From assembly GCA_030844895.1 (NCBI GenBank), contig CM061227.1, forward strand, positions 78,565,738-78,629,737: 64,000 nucleotides of DNA. The letters are read 5' to 3'. The position numbers and the translations under genes were made by a program. Numbering within the stretch: the stretch's first letter is position 1; every line of letters starts with the position of its first letter. Positions 1-10,457 of this stretch are shown piece after piece. Origin of the DNA: Ambrosia x helenae. Lineage: Eukaryota; Streptophyta; Magnoliopsida; Asterales; Asteraceae. A model generated the notes under the pieces. The model saw nothing but the letters and a program-made list of their open reading frames with translations. It had not been told where the DNA came from and made no database searches.

Positions 1-454
1 TATTTTCTCGTCAAAAATTACAAAAATCAAAAAGATTTTAGGTGTGTTTTAGCATAAACTTTAGAAAATGCAAAAAGATTTTACATTTTTTATCTTATTT
101 TTGATAGCTGATGGTGGTTGATGCTGATTTTCTAAACCTTGATGAACCATTTGAGCTTTGTAATCTTTTAAATGTGAAAATATGAATGTTGGATGCTTAA
201 AAGTTGAAAAATAATTGGAACGGGACTCGTTTTTGAGATTTGGAAAATTTGTCAAAATTCCAGTTTTCGTTCGCCCATTCGTTTGGTCGAACGAGGAATT
301 TTTTGTTGTTCCTTCGTATAGTGTAATTGGGCGAATGAGAGTGTTCTTGAATAATTTCCACATTCGAACCCTTTTGTCTCCTTCGAACCTTTAAATAGGG
401 TCGAAGGAATCAGAAGTTTCTCATTCGACCGATGCAAGTGGGCGAAGGAGCATG

Positions 455-465
455 CCTATATATAA
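455..465 (+). promoter_or_regulatory. internal TATA box upstream of ORF3 (copy C)
   Basis: CCTATATATAA follows an imperfect palindrome (CTCATTCG ... CGAAGGAG, about 420-450). This is the same palindrome-then-TATA arrangement seen in the LTRs of this family. Copy A has the equivalent at 15430-15440. It lies about 700 bp before the ORF3 start and 135 bp before a candidate splice donor. That it is an internal promoter for ORF3 is an inference. Confidence 0.5.
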
Positions 466-600
466 CTGTTTTGTCTCATTCGAACCCTTACAAAGTTTTT
501 TCAAAATTTCTGAATTGACGTCCACTTGTTGCCCTGTTATTTTGCTTCATATCATTGTGTTCGTCTCACTTTGCTGATCATTTGCCACTAAATCTTACAG

Positions 601-1162
601 GTTAACAACAAGGATTGCTCTTACAATCGCTAATTTTCAGTTTTGAGCCCTAGATTTCTAAAAACTGATATACACATGTTCATTGACTTCTTTGATGTTA
701 GGGATTCATTCTATCAGTGTTTTAGGGGGAGAAAATCCAAAAACCAAGGATTATAATCCAACAGTTTGATCAATTGATCATCATTTTTCTCGAACCCTAG
801 TTTTAAGTAGAAAACACTGATATAATGCTTAATTGATGAAATTGTTGTTTTGGAAACATTAATCGGTGAATGAAACATGTTCAGAATCAATAAAATGCAA
901 AATTAAAAATTTGAATTTAAAGAACAACTCCTTCGCACCTTTCGAATGGGCGAAGGAGATGATTATTTGGGCGAAAGAAGAACAATCGTCGAATGAAACA
1001 TTTTATCAAAATCTTTTACATTCGTACCTTTGAAAGTTCTCTTTCGTACCAAGATTTTCTCATTCGCACCTCCGTTTGGGTGAATGAGAAGTTTAATTAC
1101 CAAATTTTCAAACTTTGAATATTTTGTCGATTCTGAACATGTTTATTTGTTTTGTTTTGCAG
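601..1162 (+). other. candidate 5'UTR intron of ORF3 (copy C)
   Basis: The donor-side sequence is CTTACAG|GTTAAC. The acceptor is a T-rich tract ending TTTTGCAG, 8 nt before the ORF3 ATG at 1171. Copies A and B have the same arrangement at equivalent places (605 and 604 nt). The acceptor is strong; the donor is weak here and best in copy B. Alternatively only the acceptor is real and joins a donor far upstream, as in the spliced env-like mRNA of the barley element Bagy-2. Confidence 0.5.
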
Positions 1163-1170
1163 TTTGAACC

Positions 1171-3255
1171 ATGTCTGAACAGGAGAAGCCTACTGAACAA
1201 GCCGGATCATCCTCACAGCCTGCAAAGAAAGTAACTGAAGAGCTTTTAACATTCGAGAATGCGCATAATTGTTGTGCGTATCTTGGGGAGGTTAAAAAGG
1301 ATACGGAGTTCATAGAGATCATAGAGTTCTTGAAAAGAAGTCGGGTGATAGACGCAATTGCTACACCTACCATTATCTACAGAGACATGATACAAGAATT
1401 CTGGACTGAAGCAAAGATGGATTTCTGGGAATGCGAATCGTCTGTGATTAGCAAGATCCAAGGAAAGATGGTTATTGTTTCTGAGAAGGATATTAGAGAA
1501 GCCTTGAATCTTCAAGATGAAAAGACTGATCCCAGAGAGCTTAGCTTTATGGAACAACGAAAGTGCTTTCTAAGGATGAAGTACAATGGGCCGATTACTG
1601 ATGGCTCATTGCACAAGGGAAAGCTGTGTCCACAGTTCAAATATTTGGCAAATGTGTTGATTCACGTCTTTGGTTCAGCTGCTGGAGGATATGACTTGAT
1701 GCGAAAGAGTATTAGCTCGATGATGGTAGCACTGGTATTGAACAAATTGTTCAATGTATAAGGGATGCTAATGGAACATTTGTTGGAGCCTGTAAATGGC
1801 ACGAGGAATTTGAAGTTTCTGTTATATCCTCGATTCCTCCAGATGGTGTTTGATCATAAATACAAAGAGTTGAAGAGGGATCCTAAGCACATTGTAGTTC
1901 AAGAACATATGTCAATCAATACACTGGCTAGGATGAAAGCTTATAAAGGCTTGTCAGTGAATGAACGTCCACCTGTTAGATGTTTATTTGGACATTTGGC
2001 AAGGATTGACTATGAGGATCCAGGTGAAGGTCTAGTGAGACATGCTAATAGTGATTCAGACCAAGACAATCCATTATATCCTGTTGATCCAGATGCAAAG
2101 CGTAAGCGACAGGTTGTTAATGTGTGAGCAAAAAGTGGAAAGGGAAAAGAGAAAGAGATCAGGTTAGAGGTTGTTCCTGAACCTGCTAAGAAGAAGAGTA
2201 CACCGAGAAGAAATAAGACAATGGCTAAGAAGGGATTGCACATTGTTGATGAAGCGTCGATTGATTCTGAAGAGACGCAAGAAGATGAACATTGGGATTC
2301 TGAGACTGAAACGCTGAAGACTACCACGCCCAAGGCCACTGTGGCTGGTGAGTCTGTTAGTTTGAACAGATCTGTAGAAGAGCAGAGGATGAAGAGCCCT
2401 ATTCGTTTGGACGAAGAGGATGAAGATTTAGGTATGGGAACAGGAGACTTTCCTGGTTCGCCAGTTCAGTGGGAGAAACCGAAGAAGCCCCAATACAAGA
2501 AGAAAGAAAAGGTTGTGAGACCTGCAGAGAAGAGAGCTAGAGAGATAGAGACACTGATAGCAGGTAAGAAGTTGCCACCTGCTTCTAGCTCAAAATCTCC
2601 AGTTTCTGCTCCAGCCTCAAAGAAGCAGAAAACCACTACAACTTCAGGTACTGAACAGGAAGCTGATTTACCTGTTGATGCATTCAATGAAGCATTAGAT
2701 AATGTATTGACGAAGATAAAGAAGGGTAAACTGCCAGAGGTTGCTGAAGTCTCCAAGAAAAAGGTTACAGTTGATAGTGATGTGATGGATACTGTTAATC
2801 GGAGAATTACTGAAATGACGAATCTGATAAACAAGCAGCAGACTGAGATTGCCCAACTGAGACAAAACGACTCAAAGATGCTTGATGTAGTTGTTTCAAC
2901 ACATGGAATAATGAAGAGTTGAAACAGAAGATCAAAAAGTTGCAGAAGGATAATAAAAAGTTGTTGAAACATGAGCAGAGAAACACCAGACGTATTATAG
3001 CTTTGAAAGGAGAAAACAAGAAGTTGAAAGAGAGTAACAAAAACATGGATAATCTGATCAAGGATTTATACTCTCGAGCTCCTCAGCTGAAAGAAGGTGA
3101 AAAAGATAAAGAGCTTGAAGAGGAGCAAGTTGATTTTGAACTATCTGATGAGGATGAGGAGGATGATGCAGATCTTGACGAAGATTCTGGTAAAGCTCCT
3201 AAAAAGAAGAAAGATGATGATGATGATGGTTCAGATGATGGATCTGGTGATGATA
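1171..3255 (+). pseudogene. Sirevirus-like ORF3 (extra ORF after pol), copy C, broken and truncated
   Basis: The frame opens with MSEQEK and an Ala/Ser-rich head. A globular region follows (about residues 30-330) with FWTEAKMDFW and RKCFLRMKYNGPITDG. Next come a Lys/Glu-rich charged linker, a coiled-coil segment near 2820-3060, and an Asp/Glu-rich acidic tail. It lies where Sireviruses carry their extra env-like ORF, between RNaseH and the 3' LTR, as copy A shows. The function is unknown and I see no convincing signal peptide or fusion peptide. Breaks: in-frame stops at 1759 and 2125, a frameshift near 2915, and loss of the C-terminus where gypsy D inserted at 3256. The start is supported by the matching ATG in copy A and the upstream splice acceptor. 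Confidence 0.75.
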
Positions 3256-4780
3256 TGTAACACCCCAACCGATGGCGGAAACATCGGGGTGTCACGTAAT
3301 GATGATTGTTCAGTAGCTCATGGTGAATAATAGATTCCATTAAATGATTTAAATGAATTATATACAATTGTTCTAGAATTTGTACATCAAATTGGATAAA
3401 ACTATACACATATCTTCAAGCATCAATTCAAATCTTCAAGCAAATAGAACCTGAAACATGTTAAGTTGAAAATGTTTTGGGTCAACAAAAGTTGGTGAGA
3501 ATTACATAGGTTTTTGATAATAGAATAAAAATGTTGTGCAATTCATGTGCCATGTCAATCTAGTCCATATGTGAGAACATACTAGAAATAAATCGAGTGC
3601 ATAATCAACCCTGATGACTGTTATAAAATGATACATACCATACGCCCATGGTCCAATATGTTATACGATAACAAACACCCACGTAACCTTTGTAGGAGGC
3701 ACGTATCCGGGTGGGATTGTCAGTCCAATAGATCTATCAATGTATACCGCCGGCTGATCAATGTTAATGATTATGCTAGAATGGTGCTTACTCTAATCAT
3801 GCTCAAGACATAATGCAACATAGAAAACACATAGACACATTGATGATTGAATTGCAATGATGATGTTATAAACATGTTTCACCCCAAAAATGGTGATAAA
3901 TAGAAAAGGGACTATGTAAAACTCACCTTGGTAAAATGTTATATCTGTTGAGAAATTTGGATAATTGTGTTGACCAAATGTATCAAGTATCACCCTATAA
4001 TAAAGCAATAATTATGTCTAAGTCTATCAATCCTAAAAATGTATAAGTTTCTAGGGCTTCGAATTGGGGATAAATGCTCGTTTGATTAATATTAAAAATA
4101 TTCGACAATTGAGAGAAATTTAGTAAATAAATAACCAAAAATCTTTTTATGAAATTTAAAGTTAAGATGGCCACAATGATGTATTTAAAGTATAAAAATA
4201 ATTTTTATAAAATTATTTTCTTTAAAATAGATTTTTAAATCTATTTATTACAAATTGTCAAACTTTAACTTTAATAATTAAAAATACTAAAATTAAAGAA
4301 TTATTATTTTAAAAATCATATTTCTGTTCTAAATGATCAGAAATAATTTGTATAAAATTTTGGTGCAAAAATATTAAAAATTGAATTTATTATGATTTAA
4401 TTATGATTAAAACTAACAAAAATTGATTAAAAATATTAAATAAATGATTTTTCTGAAATAAAAATCATTTCAGAAAAGCTTAATGTTACAAAAACTTAAA
4501 ATAATTTTTGTGGAAATTAATAAGATTGTTTCGATATTTTTATAGCTTTTTATAAATAAAATATAATAAACTTGATTAAATTATTATAAATATTAAATAA
4601 ATGAATTTCTGAAAAATAAAAATTGTAAATAAAACTTTTGTCTCAGATTAAACAAATATAATTTTTTTTTAGGATTTATAAAATAGTTCTAATATTTAAA
4701 AATGAATTTATAAGATTTAAATGTATAATATATATATAATATGTTTTGTTGTTGAAAATATGAAAAAGAAAACAAAGAAA

Positions 4781-4864
4781 GCCACAGCCGGGCCTCGAAC
4801 CTGAGACCTCGGCCGGCCTGATCTTAATGTCTCGCGTTTTAACCATCTGATCCAAGGATCAATT
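4781..4864 (-). other. tRNA-like module, sense to element D
   Basis: On the - strand an A-box-like GGATCAGATGGTTAAAACG is followed about 40 nt later by the B box GGTTCGAGGCC with a mostly paired T-arm, then a T-rich tail. The layout resembles tRNA-Ile in its D- and T-arms. The acceptor arms do not pair, so it is unlikely to be a working tRNA. It lies about 325 bp downstream of the LTR TATA box. Confidence 0.6.
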
Positions 4865-5186
4865 TGTGATTGGATTTTGTTTCGATTGTAATATAAACAA
4901 ACCTGAAGACTTGTCATCTTCCCCAAATGAAAACCCATTCGAGCCCTAGGTTAGTAATAATCATTTCTAACAAACAATAACCCGATTAACTATAGGGTTA
5001 TTGTTTGTTGAGGGCCGATGAACATATCCTAACAAAAAATTGAAACTTACGATTCAGAACAAGCTCGATTGGTGAGTCAACGTGAAAAGTCAAAATACAA
5101 TCGCATCTCGCACACAGAGGATTGATTAAGAAGAATTGGAGGTAGGGACTGAGTATTCGGCGATGTGAGGATGTGCAGGAGCCTTC

Positions 5187-5195
5187 AATTTATAG
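5187..5195 (-). promoter_or_regulatory. LTR TATA box (element D)
   Basis: The - strand reads CTATAAATTGAAGG. The same CTATAAATTGA core occurs in element E at 27709 and in the solo LTR at 52459, which supports it as the Pol II core promoter. Confidence 0.6.
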
Positions 5196-5459
5196 TGAAG
5201 TGGTTCGGGTGTTCGAAATGGAAATCATTGACCGAGTTTTTAATGTGGACGCGTCAATCCATTACTGGGTAAGAATTAAACACTAATAGGTCGTGCAATT
5301 AGTGATGATAGGCCGGGAATCAAGCTCCATTCCATTTCTGATCGAATACGCGTTGAATGGTGATGATTTGTGGTGATCGATGGTCACAGTTGACTCTTCC
5401 TAAGTCAACTGTTAGTATCAGTATTGCTATATATATAAAACGAGTTAGATTGTAATCAA

Positions 5460-5549
5460 GGTGTTGGTGTGGAGCAGGTGGTGTAAATGCTTTTGTGTGT
5501 ATGAGATGTCCCCGGTTCGAATCATGGCATAAGCACCCTTTTTTTTTTT
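5460..5549 (+). other. tRNA-like module, antisense to element D
   Basis: A-box-like TGGAGCAGGTGG, B-box-like GGTTCGAATCA, and a T11 run at 5539-5549 that would terminate Pol III. The ends GGTGTT (5460) and AGCACC (5532) can pair. It lies about 265 bp upstream of the LTR TATA box, pointing away from it. Confidence 0.6.
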
Positions 5550-6054
5550 ATTTTAAAACAGACTAGTGGGCCAAGGCTTGTTGGGCCGGCTCCTTGGGCT
5601 CAGCAGGCCCAGTTCCGGAACCATAAGGAAAAGGGGAAAGGGTGGTTTGGGTTTGGGCTTTTCACTTGGGTTTAATGACACAAAGGAATATTGGGTTTGA
5701 GTTTGTAAAAAGAATGGTATATTTTTATGATTATTATTATTATTATTATTATTACACTTATATATATACATATATATATATAAGTTGTGTGGTTGGAAAA
5801 ATAAGGCTTAGGCACTTTATATACGTATTAAAATTTGCAAATTTTTGCGATGTTACAGTCTCCCCTACTTTTAGGAACTTCGTCCCGAAGTTAAGAGAAA
5901 CACTAGGTTTGCAATTGGTCAACTACCGGAAACCTTGATAAAATTTCACACTACCTTAACGTACCAGTAAATTCGTGATTACGTTCCGGACCGTAATTAC
6001 CAATTTACCTTACATTAGGGTTTTGCATCCTTTTATGACTTTACCGATTGCTGA

Positions 6055-6180
6055 GTAGGTCTGATAGTCTCCACCAGTCGTTGAGCAGGTTGTAGGGCCT
6101 CTCCCGACTGTTGGAAAGACATGATGACCTCTACCAATCGTTAAGTAGGTTGTTTGGTAGTCAACTAATTGTTGTACAAG
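6055..6180 (-). repeat. degenerate minisatellite in 3'UTR of element D
   Basis: About four units of roughly 33 bp built on CTCTACCAGTCGTTGAGCAGG. The related elements E (30640-30755) and gypsy-2 (22141-22370) carry the same motif near their PPTs with different copy numbers. Confidence 0.7.
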
Positions 6181-6332
6181 TAAGCACGTATGATCATAAA
6201 TATAGCAATTAGTTCATATTAAAGCAAGCATGCACACAGATGTTATAATAGTACTTGAATTTACTACTTGAATCCAAAAAGTGTCAATACATAGATTTAA
6301 AGTAGACAACATTTAAATGGTGGGACTTGCTG

Positions 6333-6599
6333 TTAAGTAGCTGGAGGGTCTTGATCTCGGTTTAGTTTAGGGCATCGGTTACGATAGTGATTTGGGTTCC
6401 CACATTCATAGCATTGACCATAGTTGTATTTACCAGGACGATTAGGAGTAGTAACCTGAGCAGGGTTGTGGATAATCGCAGCCAGTCGGGCATCAACACC
6501 TTTGTTGTTTTTGTTGTTGTTGTGGTTGGTGTTGTGGTTGTTGTTACTTTCCTCTTGGTTTTTACCACTGTTATTGCGAGTGCTACGACGTGGAGACAT
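6333..6599 (-). CDS. mini-Gag of element D (N-terminus fused to zinc knuckle)
   Basis: An 88-codon reading frame starts at MSPRRSTRNN; a longer in-frame start lies 6 codons upstream. It is basic and Asn-rich, with DARLAAII near residue 38, then jumps to NPAQVT and a CCHC zinc knuckle CYECGNPNHYRNRC, ending DQDPPAT. Gypsy-2 shows what is missing: the whole central Gag domain. The join keeps the frame. Element E carries the same protein with the same join. It could bind RNA but not form a capsid. I chose the MSPRRS start because it aligns with MPPRR in gypsy-2 and E's MSPRRS. Confidence 0.7.
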   Translation of the reverse strand: MSPRRSTRNNSGKNQEESNNNHNTNHNNNKNNKGVDARLAAIIHNPAQVTTPNRPGKYNYGQCYECGNPNHYRNRCPKLNRDQDPPAT

Positions 6600-7122
6600 G
6601 ATCCGTAAGGGACACAATGAAGGTTCAATGTGGCATGAAATGAATGAGGTGATATAAGGAATGTAATCATTTATTCATTAATTAAAACGAATAAACGAAA
6701 ACGTTGACTTATCAAAGATTCCAGATTCTAATAACATATGAAGACATGCTTTAGCCTATAAGTGAACACTCATCCCGAGAATTCCCAGGTAGGCATCCGG
6801 TCCCTCGTCTGATTGGGATATATGCGCAATGCCAGCCTAGACAGAAGACTCAGAATACAGGCGTTCACCCTTCCAGATTGCACGTGTTCGTTATTAAAAT
6901 CTAGAACTTCGACGAGATCTCAAGGTAGTTCAGTTTAAACCTGAGGATTTTGTCCTATTAGTCTAAGAGTAGATCCACTGATGGAGAGCAACCTTCTTGT
7001 AGGAATGAAAGTAGGGATAAGAAGTAGGAGATAGAGAATAGCAAGCAAAAGAAGCAAGTACTTGTTAAATCCTATGGTTATAGACTAGATTATTTTTCTA
7101 ATAACCTAATTCCCTATAACCA

Positions 7123-7136
7123 TGGCTCTGATACCA
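7123..7136 (-). other. primer binding site (tRNA-iMet type) of element D
   Basis: The - strand reads TGGTATCAGAGCCA, complementary to the 3' end of initiator tRNA-Met, 3 bases from the right-hand LTR (the 5' LTR of this minus-strand element). Confidence 0.85.
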
Positions 7137-8663
7137 ATCTGTAACACCCCAACCGATGGCGGAAACATCGGGTGTGTCACGTAATGATGATTGTTCAGTA
7201 GCTCATGGTGAATAATAGATTCCATTAAATGATTTAAATGAATTATATACAATTGTTCTAGAATTTGTACATCAAATTGGATAAAACTATACACATATCT
7301 TCAAGCATCAATTCAAATCTTCAAGCAAATAGAACCTGAAACATGTTAAGTTGAAAATGTTTGGGTCAACAAAAGTTGGTGAGAATTACATAGGTTTTTG
7401 ATAATAGAATAAAAATGTTGTGCAATTCATGTGTCATGTCAATCTAGTCCATATGTGAGAACATACTAGAAATAAATCGAGTGCATAATCAACCCTGATG
7501 ACTGTTATAAAATGATACATACCATACGCCCATGGTCCAATATGTTATACGATAACAAACACCCACGTAACCTTTGTAGGAGGCACGTATCCGGGTGGGA
7601 TTGTCAGTCCAATAGATCTATCAATGTATACCGCCGGCTGATCAATGTTAATGATTATGCTAGAATGGTGCTTACTCTAATCATGCTCAAGACATAATGC
7701 AACATAGAAAACACATAGACACATTGATGATTGAATTGCAATGATGATGTTATAAACATGTTTCACCCCAAAAATGGTGATAAATAGAAAAGGGACTATG
7801 TAAAACTCACCTTGGTAAAATGTTATATCTGTTGAGAAATTTGGATAATTGTGTTGACCAAATGTATCAAGTATCACCCTATAATAAAGCAATAATTATG
7901 TCTAAGTCTATCAATCCTAAAATGTATAAGTTTCTAGGGCTTCGAATTGGGGATAAATGCTCGTTTGATTATATTAAAAATATTCGACAATTGAGAGAAA
8001 TTTAGTAAATAAATAACCAAAAATCTTTTTATGAAATTTAAAGTTAAGATGGCCACAATTATGTATTTTAAAGTATAAAAATAATTTTTATAAAATTATT
8101 TTCTTTAAAATAGATTTTTAAATCTATTTATTACAAATTGTCAAACTTTAACTTTAATAATTAAAAATACTAAAATTAAAGAATTATTATTTTAAAAATC
8201 ATATTTCTGTTCTAAATGATCAGAAATAATTTGTATAAAATTTTGGTGCAAAAATATTAAAAATTGAATTTATTATGATTTAATTATGATTAAAACTAAC
8301 AAAAATTGATTAAAAATATTAAATAAATGATTTTTCTGAAATAAAAATCATTTCAGAAAAGCTTAATGTTACAAAAACTTAAAATAATTTTTGTGGAAAT
8401 TAATAAGATTGTTTCGATATTTTTATAGCTTTTTATAAATAAAATATAATAAACTTGATTAAATTATTATAAATATTAAATAAATGAATTTCTGAAAAAT
8501 AAAAATTGTAAATAAAACTTTTGTCTCAGATTAAACAAATATAATTTTTTTTTAGGATTTATAAAATAGTTCTAATATTTAAAAATGAATTTATAAGATT
8601 TAAATGTATAATATATATATAATATGTTTTGTTGTTGAAAATATGAAAAAGAAAACAAAGAAA

Positions 8664-8745
8664 GCCACAGCCGGGCCTCGAACCTGAGACCTCGGCGGCC
8701 TGATCTTAATGTCTCGCGTTTTAACCATCTGATCCAAGGATCAAT
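8664..8745 (-). other. tRNA-like module, sense, right LTR of D
   Basis: Second copy of the module at 4781-4864, with one base missing in the GGCCGGCC block. Confidence 0.6.
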
Positions 8746-9341
8746 TTGTGATTGGATTTTGTTTCGATTGTAATATAAACAAACCTGAAGACTTGTCATC
8801 TTCCCCAAATGAAAACCCATTCGAGCCCTAGGTTAGTAATAATCATTTCTAACAAACAATAACCCGATTAACTATAGGGTTATTGTTTGTTGAGGGCCGA
8901 TGAACATATCCTAACAAAAAATTGAAACTTACGATTCAGAACAAGCTCGATTGGTGAGTCAACGTGAAAAGTCAAAATACAATCGCATCTCGCACACAGA
9001 GGATTGATTAAGAAGAATTGGAGGTAGGGACTGAGTATTCGGCGATGTGAGGATGTGCAGGAGCCTTCAATTTATAGTGAAGTGGTTCGGGTGTTCGAAA
9101 TGGAAATCATTGACCGAGTTTTTAATGTGGACGCGTCAATCCATTACTGGGTAAGAATTAAACACTAATAGGTCGTGCAATTAGTGATGATAGGCCGGGA
9201 ATCAAGCTCCATTCCATTTCTGGATCGAATACGCGTTGAATGGTGATGATTTGTGGTGATCGATGGTCACAGTTGACTCTTCCTAAGTCAACTGTTAGTA
9301 TCAGTATTGCTATATATATAAACGAGTTAGATTGTAATCAA

Positions 9342-9429
9342 GGTGTTGGTGTGGAGCAGGTGGTGTAAATGCTTTTGTGTGTATGAGATGTCCCGGTTCG
9401 AATCATGGCATAAGCACCCTTTTTTTTTT
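9342..9429 (+). other. tRNA-like module, antisense, right LTR of D
   Basis: Second copy of the module at 5460-5549, including the A box, B box and T-run at 9420-9429. Confidence 0.6.
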
Positions 9430-9603
9430 ATTTTAAAACAGACTAGTGGGCCAAGGCTTGTTGGGCCGGCTCCTTGGGCTCAGCAGGCCCAGTTCCGGAA
9501 CCATAAGGAAAAGGGGAAAGGGTGGTTTGGGTTTGGGCTTTTCACTTGGGTTTAATGACACAAAGGAATATTGGGTTTGAGTTTGTAAAAAGAATGGTAT
9601 ATC

Positions 9604-9645
<42 letters not shown>

Positions 9646-9670
9646 ACTTATATATATACATATATATATA

Positions 9671-10457
9671 CTAGTAGAAAAACCCGCGCGATGCGGCGGC
9701 GATGACAATTTTCAAGATGGTATTCGTTTTTTATTAGTTTATCAATCCGCTCGTGATATATTGTATAGGTTAGAGTTGAAATCTTTAACACAAATAATAA
9801 TGGGTCAGATTCGGGTTGCACATTTCAACCCGTCAACTTATCCACCCGACACGATTAACACCCCTAACCGAAATTGATCGACATTATTTAATTGATTTTA
9901 GGTGGAATTTTAGTTAACAAGTCTCAAATCCACTCTTAATAATTTGAACAAAATCCACTTTTTTATAGGCAAGCTGATACTACTACCCTGAAACCTTATT
10001 TATATATATTGCACCATAATTTTGCAGTGTTTCCTCATTACTACCCAAATCGAGTATCCCATTTTTACTTTGAATTTTCCACGATTACAAACATCATTTA
10101 GAATAATTGCATCATCTTCCCCTTGTATTTTTTTTTTCTCATATAAAGGATCAATAGACAAAAATAGACATTTTTTCATGAGTTTACGGTATTACAATTG
10201 TCCAAAGCTTTTAAGTTACTTAAAAACTATAACATGCACCATCCGAAGTCGAACCTTTAACATTGGATATAGAGCATATACATACTATGTGATTCAATGC
10301 ATACTTTAAGATCCTGTCTTACTTACTAAAGAGCATAGCATTTTGCTTTCCATTTCCATGTTCCATCCAACCATCATTAATAAGCTTAAAGGCTTCATCA
10401 CATGACAAGGACGATGTAAAGAACCCTGCAGAATAAAATCAAGTTACGATGTCAACG
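9671..10457 (-). mobile_element. Helitron 3' part with captured gene fragment
   Basis: Read on the - strand the segment ends in a GC-rich hairpin (CCGC...GCGG), then TTTTTCTACTAG, followed by a T in the flanking LTR. This is the classic Helitron 3' terminus (hairpin, about 10 nt, CTAG, inserted before T). The 5' TC terminus is not recognisable; the segment ends abruptly at 10457 against an LTR of copy A. The body includes one exon-like piece; the rest (9700-10310) is AT-rich without recognised content. Confidence 0.65.
10327..10425 (-). pseudogene. captured exon, GRAM-domain (VAD1-like) fragment
   Basis: On the - strand a 99-nt open stretch is bounded by TATTCTGCAG| and |GTAAGT, consistent with a real exon. 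One frame reads FFTSSLSCDEAFKLINDGW. That resembles the end of the GRAM domain in plant VAD1-like proteins, from memory and not searched. No neighbouring exons are visible, so it is a fragment, as expected of Helitron gene capture. Confidence 0.5.

Larger units (their letters stand above)
1..1170 (+). mobile_element. Sirevirus-like copy C: region upstream of ORF3
   Basis: This non-coding stretch matches the pol-to-ORF3 interval of copies A (about 15900 down to 14700) and B (about 42900 down to 41760), read in the opposite direction. It contains repeated TTCGACC/GGTCGAA motifs, a TATA box, a PPT-like run TTTAGGGGGAGAA at 721-733, and a candidate intron just before ORF3. The pol part of copy C would lie left of the window. 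I see no coding potential here. Confidence 0.75.
3256..5857 (-). repeat. LTR of gypsy D, left copy (3' LTR)
   Basis: It starts TGTAACACCCC and ends GATGTTACA, and is repeated from 7140 with few differences, mostly one-base indels. It holds a TATA box, two divergent tRNA-like modules, an ATT microsatellite (about 5728-5754) and a cluster of GGGCC/GGCCC motifs near 5568-5615. The AT-rich stretch 4080-4740 shows nothing codable. Confidence 0.9.
3256..9670 (-). mobile_element. Ty3/gypsy element D, non-autonomous, mini-Gag only
   Basis: Two copies of a 2.6-kb LTR (3256-5857 and 7140-9670) flank a 1.28-kb internal region. LTR ends are TGTAACACC...TGTTACA as read on the + strand. The element runs on the - strand: an iMet-type PBS sits beside the right LTR and a PPT beside the left one. 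The only coding capacity is a 94-codon Gag derivative, with no protease, RT or integrase, so mobility would need enzymes in trans. It interrupts ORF3 of copy C. The right LTR stops at 9670 at a Helitron end, so no right-hand TSD can be checked (the left candidate is TGATA, 3251-3255). Confidence 0.85.
7140..9670 (-). repeat. LTR of gypsy D, right copy (5' LTR), truncated
   Basis: It matches 3256-5770 almost base for base, but the last ~85 bases found in the left copy are missing: at 9670 the sequence switches to a Helitron terminus. Confidence 0.9.

Noticed and set aside
3083..3409. 108-codon Ser-rich minus-strand frame
   Set aside because: Antisense shadow of the acidic Asp/Glu tract of ORF3 running into the D LTR.
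3628..3813. 61-codon frame repeated at 7512, 29069 and 33157
   Set aside because: It recurs because it lies in related LTRs (D and E), on the strand opposite to the element; no promoter or conserved-codon pattern supports it.
5642..5938. 98-codon frame with a poly-Tyr stretch
   Set aside because: It reads through an ATT microsatellite inside an LTR; no homologue-like features.
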